Shown in pieces: positions 6,274-11,341 of a stretch of DNA of 11,341 nt; position 1 is the first letter of the stretch, and each line of letters opens with the position of its first letter. Below the pieces are notes generated by a model that saw only the letters and a list, made by a program, of their open reading frames with translations, searched no databases and had not been told where the DNA came from. Origin of the DNA: an uncultured Ruminococcus sp. (lineage in GTDB: Bacteria; Bacillota; Clostridia; Oscillospirales; Acutalibacteraceae); the NCBI GenBank assembly GCA_902773065.1, contig CACYDD010000248.1, positions 1 to 11,341 on the forward strand, written 5' to 3'. The position numbers and the translations under genes were made by a program.

Positions 6274-7431
6274 ATGAATCAATTTACTTACAGCTATCCT
6301 GTAAAAGTGTATTTTGGCGAGGCAGTTGCAAAGGAAAGTCTTGCCGCCGAACTGAACAAATACGGAAAAAATGTCCTTTTGGCATATGGCGGCGGCTCTG
6401 TCAAAAGAGTAGGCATTTATGATGAGATCATCTCCGCGCTGAATGAAGCAGGGAAGAATGTGACTGAATTTTCGGGTATTATGCCTAATCCCACTTATGC
6501 TAAGGTGCAGGGGGGTGCAAAGCTGGCAAGGGACAACAAGGTGGATTTTATTCTTGCGGTCGGCGGTGGTTCTGTGATTGACTGCTGTAAGATCGTTTCC
6601 GCGCAGGCGAAGCTCAGTGAAGATATCTGGGGTTTTGAATATGCCGATCATAAGACACCAACCAAATTCATTCCGATGGGTGCGGTTGTGACGGCTTTCG
6701 GAACAGGTGCCGAAATGAATAACGGTGCGGTGATCACCAACGAGGAAAAGAAAATGAAATCTCCGCTTTGGGGTGCATTTTATGATTTTGCCGTGCTTGA
6801 TGTGAACTATACCACGACAATGCCCATGAAGCAGGTGATTTCAGGCTCTTTCGATACACTCAGTCACTGCATGGAAACCTATTTTGGTACGCCGAGAGAA
6901 ACTAACCTCAGCGATGAGATCAACGAAGCGGTGATGAGAAATGTTATCAGAAATATCAGAGCAACGCTGAAAAATCCCGAAGATAAATTCGCACGTTCAG
7001 AGCTGATATGGGCTTCCGCTATGGCGGAAAACGGAATTCTGAAATTGGGTAAAATGACGGATTTCCAGTGTCATATGCTGGAGCATCAGCTGGGTGTCTA
7101 TACCGACTGCAACCACGGTCAGGGACTTGCAGTGATCCACCCTGTGCTATATCAGCATATTTACAAAAATGCCGTTCCGCAGTTTGCAAAATTTGCCCGT
7201 AATGTCTGGGGCATTGCGGAAAACGGCAAAACAGAAGAAGAACAGGCTCTGGCAGGTATTCAGGCACTTGCTGACTTTATCAAAGAAGTCGGTCTGCCGA
7301 CAAAATTCAGCGAAATGGATATCACCGATACCGACTATGAAGCGATTGCAAGATCTACTATCATTACAGGCGGCTGCTGCAAAAAACTCAGTACCGATGA
7401 GCTGCTTGAAATACTTAAAGAATGTAAATAA
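6274..7431 (+). CDS. Iron-containing alcohol dehydrogenase, BDH/YqhD type (NAD(P)H-dependent aldehyde reductase)
   Basis: The 385-aa length matches group III butanol dehydrogenases and E. coli YqhD. The N-terminal Rossmann-like domain shows YGGGSVKR (about 38-45) and VGGGSVIDCCK (96-106) for the dinucleotide. The helical domain supplies the metal site: Asp194 and His198 in FDTLSHCMETY, His267 in CHMLEH and His281 in CNHGQGLAV, with the same numbering as the YqhD ligands. The usual TGSE motif near the cofactor reads TGAE (144-147), a possible subfamily trait. Overall it reads closer to clostridial BdhA/BdhB than to YqhD. It would reduce aldehydes to alcohols, for fermentative NAD(P)H disposal or detoxification. 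ATG 6274 is chosen because GGGAGGAAAA precedes it; the frame upstream to 6244 overlaps the flavodoxin gene and has no ribosome binding site. An unusual 121-base gap with heptamer repeats follows before the AKR gene. Confidence 0.92.
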   Translation: MNQFTYSYPVKVYFGEAVAKESLAAELNKYGKNVLLAYGGGSVKRVGIYDEIISALNEAGKNVTEFSGIMPNPTYAKVQGGAKLARDNKVDFILAVGGGSVIDCCKIVSAQAKLSEDIWGFEYADHKTPTKFIPMGAVVTAFGTGAEMNNGAVITNEEKKMKSPLWGAFYDFAVLDVNYTTTMPMKQVISGSFDTLSHCMETYFGTPRETNLSDEINEAVMRNVIRNIRATLKNPEDKFARSELIWASAMAENGILKLGKMTDFQCHMLEHQLGVYTDCNHGQGLAVIHPVLYQHIYKNAVPQFAKFARNVWGIAENGKTEEEQALAGIQALADFIKEVGLPTKFSEMDITDTDYEAIARSTIITGGCCKKLSTDELLEILKECK

Positions 7432-7434
7432 AGA

Positions 7435-7520
7435 GGCTAGGGGCTAGGGACTAGGATTCAGGTGGCAGGACTTGTCTATAAAGTGAACCCTGAATCCTGA
7501 ACCCTGAATCCTGAATCCTA
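7435..7520. repeat. Heptamer repeat array in inverted orientation within the operon
   Basis: Five G-rich heptamers run from 7435 to 7469: GGCTAGG, GGCTAGG, GACTAGG, ATTCAGG and TGGCAGG. After 19 unique bases come four and a half C-rich heptamers at 7489-7520: CCTGAAT, CCTGAAC, CCTGAAT, CCTGAAT and CCTA. The last are the complement of the ATTCAGG unit, giving an 11-bp perfect inverted match between 7452-7462 and 7510-7520. The transcript could fold into a large, slippable hairpin between the ADH and AKR genes. The array fills most of a 121-base gap in an operon whose other gap is 19 bases, so I infer a later insertion or expansion. Confidence 0.75.
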
Positions 7521-7552
7521 TTTTAAAATCATATACAAAGGAGATCATCACT

Positions 7553-8419
7553 ATGGAAATTATTACATTGAACAATGGAACGAAAATGCCGCTGGAGGGC
7601 TTCGGCGTATTTCAGATACCCGATGCTGCCGAATGTGAACAGGTGGTTTACAATGCCATCAGAACAGGCTATCGTCTGATCGATACCGCTGCTGCCTATA
7701 TGAATGAAGAAGCCGTCGGAAAGGCTGTCGCAAAGGCGATCTCGGAAGGTCTTGTGACTCGTGACGACCTGTTTATCACGACAAAGGTATGGGTGCAGGA
7801 CGAGAAAAACGAGGAAACAGCCTATCAGGCAGTGAAAACTTCGCTTGAAAAGCTTGGGCTTGATTACCTTGATCTGATTCTTCTTCATCAGCCGATGGGT
7901 GATTATTTTGCCGCCTACAGAGGTCTTGAAAAAGCGTATGAGGAGGGGATCGTCAAGGCAATCGGTGTATCAAACTTCTATCCTGCGATTCTTGCTAATT
8001 TCTGCGAAAATGTAAAGGTTATTCCTGCGGTCAATCAGGTGGAGCTGCACCCTTATTTTGCACAGGCAGATGCACTCGAAAATATGAAGGCTTACGGCAT
8101 TGCTCCGCAGGCATGGGGACCTCTGGCAGAGGGCAAGCACGGCATTTTTACTGACCCCGAAATTGCTGCGATCGGAGAGAAATACGGCAAGAGCAATGCA
8201 CAGGTCGTTCTCCGCTGGAATACGCAGAGAGGTGTTTCTATTATTCCGAAATCTGTCAAGGTGGAAAGAATGCAGCAGAATATTGATATCTGGGATTTTG
8301 CTCTGACAGAGGAAGAAATGGCAGTGCTTAACGCAAAGGATCTCGGTCACAGTGAGATCGTTGACCATGCAAGCCCTGCATTTGTCAAGGCACTGAACGG
8401 TATGAATATTCATGCATAA
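7553..8419 (+). CDS. Aldo-keto reductase, 2,5-diketo-D-gluconate reductase (DkgA)-like
   Basis: This 288-aa TIM-barrel reductase carries the full AKR catalytic tetrad: Asp44 and Tyr49 in DTAAAYMNEE, Lys78 in TTKVW and His112 in LLHQP. GVSNF (138-142) and the NADP-binding IPKSVKVERM (231-240, with Lys233, Ser234 and Arg239) are intact. The length is typical of bacterial AKR5-type enzymes, which reduce methylglyoxal, 2-oxo sugars and other carbonyls with NADPH. AAAGGAG (7537-7543) supports the start. It is the third gene of the flavodoxin-ADH-AKR operon, and its neighbours point to carbonyl detoxification or redox balancing. The exact substrate cannot be read from the sequence. A tight 18-bp hairpin follows the stop by 13 bases. 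Confidence 0.92.
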   Translation: MEIITLNNGTKMPLEGFGVFQIPDAAECEQVVYNAIRTGYRLIDTAAAYMNEEAVGKAVAKAISEGLVTRDDLFITTKVWVQDEKNEETAYQAVKTSLEKLGLDYLDLILLHQPMGDYFAAYRGLEKAYEEGIVKAIGVSNFYPAILANFCENVKVIPAVNQVELHPYFAQADALENMKAYGIAPQAWGPLAEGKHGIFTDPEIAAIGEKYGKSNAQVVLRWNTQRGVSIIPKSVKVERMQQNIDIWDFALTEEEMAVLNAKDLGHSEIVDHASPAFVKALNGMNIHA

Positions 8420-8432
8420 AGCAATATATGAA

Positions 8433-8474
8433 ACACTGAACCACTACCGCTTAAAGGCGGTAGTGGTTCAGTGT
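8433..8474 (+). terminator. Hairpin terminator of the flavodoxin-ADH-AKR operon
   Basis: Perfect 18-bp arms (8433-8450 and 8457-8474, core CCACTACCGC) enclose a 6-base loop. The tail CTGTTTCTGG is only weakly T-rich. A second short hairpin, CGGC-TTTT-GCCG (8494-8505), followed by GGTTTTTC may complete termination. From about 8515 to 8635 I see only AT-rich sequence with no supported feature. Confidence 0.75.
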
Positions 8475-8635
8475 CTGTTTCTGGCTTGTTTATCGGCTTT
8501 TGCCGGGTTTTTCGTGTGGAAAAGATCAGAATAAAAAGCGGAGCGTATTTATTGTGCATAATCACGAACAATTATAAATTTTCTCATTTACAGATAGATA
8601 CTTAAAAAACAGGGATATAGCCTTGAAATGCTCAA

Positions 8636-8692
8636 GACCGAAAATAAAAAAGGACTGATAATTCATTCTTTTTGAGTGAACTATCAGTCCTT
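8636..8692 (-). terminator. Intrinsic terminator of metE
   Basis: On the minus strand the arms 8692-8677 and 8665-8650 form a 16-bp stem with one G-U pair, followed at once by TTTTTTATTTT, a classic U-tract. The stem begins 8 bases after the metE stop. The T-rich run after the plus-strand arm (8695-8701) may also let it catch read-through from the AKR operon. Its core AAGGACTG...CAGTCCTT resembles the terminator at 4637-4683. Confidence 0.85.
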
Positions 8693-8699
8693 GTGTTTT

Positions 8700-10976
8700 T
8701 TATAAAATTGTCATTCTGATTTCTTTTGCCGCAGCAACAAGATTTTCAAGGCTTGGTATCGTTTCCTCATTGCCTCTTGTTTTCAGTCCGCAGTCGGGAT
8801 TGACCCAGAGTTTTTTGGCAGGGATACGGTCAAGCATTTTGCCAAGAGCAGCTTTGATTTCTTCCTTTGCCGGGATTCTTGGAGAATGAATATCATACAC
8901 GCCAGGACCAACTTCTGTGCGGAAGTTTTTCGCCTTGAGGACATCCAGAATGGTAAGGTCGGAACGGCTTGCTTCAAAGGTGATAACATCTGCATCCATA
9001 TTGTCGATATCTTCGATGATATCGGCAAATTCACTGTAGCACATATGGGTGTGTATCTGTGTTTCGGGCTTGACACCGCTGTGAACAAGACGGAAAGCAG
9101 GAATTGCCCAATCAAGATATTCGCTGTTCCAGTCGCTTCTGCGGAGGGGCAGTTTTTCTCTGAGAGCTGCTTCGTCAATCTGAATGATATTGATACCGTT
9201 GGCTTCCAGATCAAGCACTTCTTCACGAATTGCCAAAGCAATCTGATAAGCACTTTCTTTCAAAGAGATATCCTCTCTCGGGAACGACCAGTTCAGAATG
9301 GTAACAGGTCCTGTCAGCATACCTTTCACAGGTTTGTCAGTAAGGCTTTGTGCATAGGATGACCATTTTACTGTCATGGGTTTTGCACGGGAAATATCGC
9401 CCCATACAACAGGTGGCTTGACACATCTTGTGCCGTAGGACTGTACCCACGCTTTTTCAGTGAAGAGATAACCGTCAAGGCATTCACCGAAATATTCTAC
9501 CATGTCGTTTCTTTCAAATTCACCGTGCACAAGCACGTCAATACCGATTTGCTCCTGCAATCTGATACAGCCTTCGATTTTTTCTTTCAGGAAGTTTTCA
9601 TAATCCGTTTCGGAAACCTCGCCCTTTCTGAAACCTGCTCTTGTTTTGCGGATTTCTGCTGTCTGCGGGAATGAGCCGATTGTTGTTGTGGGGAATAAAG
9701 GCAGCTGGAATCTTTCCTTCTGAATTTTCTCACGTTCAGAAAATTCAGGAAGTCTTGTAAAGTCTTTTTCGGACAAAGCATTTACTTTTTCTTTAATGGT
9801 TGTATTTTCGCCGCTTCTCGGCTGGGCAAAAAGCTTTGCATTTGCTTTATACTCAGCAGTTTCAAGCGGATTTTCGGATTCAAGGATTTTCTTGATTTCT
9901 GCAAGCTCGGTCAGCTTTTCAGTTGCATAAGCAAAATGCTTTTTATAGACATCGGAAAGTTTGGTTTCGTTTTTCAGTGTGTACGGCACATGAAGCAGAG
10001 AGCAGGAAGTACCGACAACAAAATCAATATTCTGATTTTTCAATTCATTCAGAATGTTTAATGTCTTGGAATAGTTGTTTTTCCAGATATTCTTGCCGTT
10101 GACAACACCTGCAAAAAGAAGCTTATCCTTCGGAAAACCGTTTGTTTTTACAAGTTCCGGCGTCTTTCTGCCTTCGATAAAATCAAGACCGATTCCGTCA
10201 AAATCAAGTGCGGTGACTTCGTGATAGCAATCTCTGATGTCCCCGAAATAGGTTTGCAAAAGAATTTTAACACCGTTTTTCTTAGCAAGAATTTTGTTAT
10301 ACAGTTTTTTAAAGAAAGCGATATCGTTGTCGGTCAGATCTCTGACAAGATACGGCTCGTCAAACTGAACCCACTCCGCACCGAGCTCTGACAGTCTGTT
10401 AATGATATCAATATATGTATTTGCAGTCGCTTCTGCAAAATCTTCTTTGGACTTTGTTCCCGTATATCTTGCCAGTGCAAGGAAGGTGAACGCACCAATG
10501 ATAACAGACTTTGTTTTCACACCGTTTTCCAAAGCCTCAGAGAAAAGAGCAAAAGGTTTGTTGCCTGACAATTTAATTTCCGCATTGTCATCAATTTCGG
10601 GAACCATATAGTGATAGTTGGTATTGAACCACTTTTTCATAGCAAGGGCTTTGACATCACCTTTTTCGCCCTGATAACCTCTTGCTGCTGCAAAATATTC
10701 ATCCAGTACAGATAAACCCAGTTCTTTGTATCTGGCAGGAACAGCATTCAGCAGAAATGCTGTATCAAGCATACCGTCATAAAAGGAAAAGTCGTTAGAT
10801 GGGATAAAATCAAGATCGCTTTCCTGCTGTTCTTTCAGATTCTGCAATCTCAGTTCCTTAGCAGTGCTTTGAAGTTCTGTTTCGTCAATTTCGCCTCGGA
10901 AATATTTTTCGCTTGCAAATTTCAGCTCACGGAGTGAGCCGATTCTCGGATAACCTACGATAGATGTTTTCATCAT
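8700..10976 (-). CDS. metE: Cobalamin-independent methionine synthase (5-methyltetrahydropteroyltriglutamate--homocysteine methyltransferase)
   Basis: MetE transfers the methyl group from methyltetrahydrofolate to homocysteine, the last step of methionine synthesis, in the cytosol and without B12. The 758-aa length is that of full MetE proteins (E. coli 753). The N-terminal folate-binding domain starts with GYPRIGSLRELK (about 8-19). The catalytic C-terminal domain begins near TTTIGSFPQTAEIR. The zinc ligands are present as His644 and Cys646 in THMCYSEF, Glu668 in TFEASRSD and Cys729 in NPDCGLKTR, each three residues beyond the E. coli numbering. No frameshift or missing motif is seen. The start at 10976 is supported by AAAGGAAAG upstream; a second ATG follows immediately. 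It is a single-gene unit with its own promoter and terminator. A divergent LysR-family gene probably regulates it, since the leader of about 27 bases is too short for a SAM riboswitch or T-box. Confidence 0.97.
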   Translation of the reverse strand: MMKTSIVGYPRIGSLRELKFASEKYFRGEIDETELQSTAKELRLQNLKEQQESDLDFIPSNDFSFYDGMLDTAFLLNAVPARYKELGLSVLDEYFAAARGYQGEKGDVKALAMKKWFNTNYHYMVPEIDDNAEIKLSGNKPFALFSEALENGVKTKSVIIGAFTFLALARYTGTKSKEDFAEATANTYIDIINRLSELGAEWVQFDEPYLVRDLTDNDIAFFKKLYNKILAKKNGVKILLQTYFGDIRDCYHEVTALDFDGIGLDFIEGRKTPELVKTNGFPKDKLLFAGVVNGKNIWKNNYSKTLNILNELKNQNIDFVVGTSCSLLHVPYTLKNETKLSDVYKKHFAYATEKLTELAEIKKILESENPLETAEYKANAKLFAQPRSGENTTIKEKVNALSEKDFTRLPEFSEREKIQKERFQLPLFPTTTIGSFPQTAEIRKTRAGFRKGEVSETDYENFLKEKIEGCIRLQEQIGIDVLVHGEFERNDMVEYFGECLDGYLFTEKAWVQSYGTRCVKPPVVWGDISRAKPMTVKWSSYAQSLTDKPVKGMLTGPVTILNWSFPREDISLKESAYQIALAIREEVLDLEANGINIIQIDEAALREKLPLRRSDWNSEYLDWAIPAFRLVHSGVKPETQIHTHMCYSEFADIIEDIDNMDADVITFEASRSDLTILDVLKAKNFRTEVGPGVYDIHSPRIPAKEEIKAALGKMLDRIPAKKLWVNPDCGLKTRGNEETIPSLENLVAAAKEIRMTIL

Positions 10977-11009
10977 TTATCTTTCCTTTCTGTTTTCAAT
11001 TACAATATA

Positions 11010-11038
11010 ACTATAAACCTATCAGTTAGATATGTAAA
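11010..11038 (-). promoter_or_regulatory. Sigma-A promoter of metE
   Basis: Read on the minus strand, TTTACA (11038-11033) and TATAGT (11015-11010) are 17 bases apart. The inferred start near 11003 gives a leader of about 27 bases. The two imperfect boxes suit an activated promoter, and a LysR-type palindrome lies about 23 bases upstream of the -35. Confidence 0.6.
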
Positions 11039-11060
11039 ATATGAAAAATGTTCGGTTACC

Positions 11061-11077
11061 CATAGATTTATTCTATG
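11061..11077. promoter_or_regulatory. Candidate LysR-type box between metE and the divergent regulator
   Basis: CATAGA (11061-11066) and TCTATG (11072-11077) are perfect inverse arms around TTTAT, containing the ATAG-N7-CTAT form expected for a LysR box. The centre is about 65 bases upstream of the inferred metE start, the usual place for a LysR activation site, and it overlaps the likely -35 region of the regulator gene, which would allow autorepression. A weaker TAACT/AGTTA dyad (11008-11028) lies inside the metE promoter. Confidence 0.55.
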
Positions 11078-11102
11078 TTTTGTGTTATGATGAGCATATA
11101 AT
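11074..11102 (+). promoter_or_regulatory. Promoter of the divergent LysR gene
   Basis: A perfect -10 box TATAAT lies at 11097-11102, with only a weak -35 (TATGTT, 11074-11079) at 17-base spacing. The -35 region overlaps the palindrome at 11061-11077. The inferred start near 11109 falls at the ribosome binding site AAGGAG (11110-11115), so the leader is very short. Confidence 0.5.
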
Positions 11103-11122
11103 CTATTTTAAGGAGAAATATT

Positions 11123-11341
11123 ATGACTTTAAAACAGCTTGAATATGTTGTAAAAGCAGCAGAGAAAAATTCGATTACAGAGGCGGCAAAGGAGCTTTTT
11201 ATCGCACAGCCGAGTCTTACGTCTGCTATTCATGAGCTTGAAGAGGAAATGGGTATCACAATTTTTTACCGTTCCAAAAGTGGTATCGAGCCAACAAAGG
11301 ACGGCGATGAATTTCTCGGTTATGCCCGTCAGGTATTGGAA
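11123..11341 (+). CDS. LysR-family transcriptional regulator, N-terminal part, probable regulator of metE
   Basis: Only the first 73 codons are in the window and the frame is still open at the end. They make up a complete LysR helix-turn-helix: MTLKQLEYVVKAAEKNSITE, then AAKELFIAQPSLTSAIHELE and EEMGITIFYRSKSGI, followed by the start of the linker helix. AAGGAG lies 7 bases before the ATG. The gene is divergent from metE with a 146-base gap that holds a palindromic box, which makes control of methionine synthesis the best guess, by analogy with MetR and the MtaR/CmbR-type LysR proteins of Firmicutes. The effector domain is outside the window, so the ligand (homocysteine, O-acetylserine or other) cannot be judged. 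Confidence 0.85.
   Translation, partial: MTLKQLEYVVKAAEKNSITEAAKELFIAQPSLTSAIHELEEEMGITIFYRSKSGIEPTKDGDEFLGYARQVLE

Noticed and set aside
7435..7520. CRISPR array
   Set aside because: Units are 7 bases with no spacers, and no cas genes are nearby.
8886..9362. 158-codon plus-strand open frame opposite metE
   Set aside because: It lies entirely within the strongly conserved metE catalytic domain on the other strand and has no recognisable domain; it is an antisense shadow.
10977..11122. SAM riboswitch or T-box leader for metE
   Set aside because: The whole intergenic region is 146 bases, the probable leader is about 27 bases, and no conserved SAM-box or T-box sequence is visible.

Overview
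The window looks like chromosomal DNA of a low-to-moderate GC anaerobic gut Firmicute, most likely an Oscillospiraceae/Ruminococcus-type clostridium. The grounds are strong AGGAGG-type ribosome binding sites, sigma-A promoters, a butanol-dehydrogenase-type iron alcohol dehydrogenase, a YtrA-type GntR regulator, and a secreted S41 protein with Lys/Thr-rich Ig-like and fibronectin III repeats. The genus is inferred from protein character, not proven. I see no tRNA, rRNA, CRISPR array, transposase or phage gene.

Region 1 (1-1609) is a decayed-looking stretch. It holds the C-terminal end of a membrane protein, what appears to be the broken tail of an alpha/beta hydrolase gene, and a 135-aa four-helix membrane protein followed by a terminator. 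After these comes a short operon with a near-consensus sigma-A promoter and a perfect 15-bp inverted repeat over its -10 box. That operon encodes an 85-aa one-helix protein, possibly an internally deleted remnant, and a short YtrA-type GntR repressor. The ABC transporter genes that usually accompany such repressors are absent.

Region 2 (1610-4700) has an intergenic inverted-repeat element and then a 920-aa secreted S41-family protease. The protease has three Ig-like beta repeats and a C-terminal fibronectin III domain, and ends at a strong bidirectional terminator.

Region 3 (4705-8500) is a divergent redox module. A LysR regulator on the minus strand faces an operon of flavodoxin, BDH/YqhD-type NAD(P)H alcohol dehydrogenase and DkgA-type aldo-keto reductase. 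The two promoters overlap back to back, so the LysR protein very probably controls the operon. The likely role is reduction of toxic or surplus aldehydes. The ADH plus AKR pairing recalls E. coli yqhD-dkgA, which uses an unrelated AraC-type regulator. A heptamer repeat array in inverted orientation lies between the two reductase genes.

Region 4 (8640-11341) is metE, cobalamin-independent methionine synthase, on the minus strand, with a divergently transcribed LysR-family gene cut by the window end. The short intergenic region has a promoter for each gene and a palindromic LysR-type box, and no room for a SAM riboswitch or T-box. This points to protein-based control of methionine synthesis.
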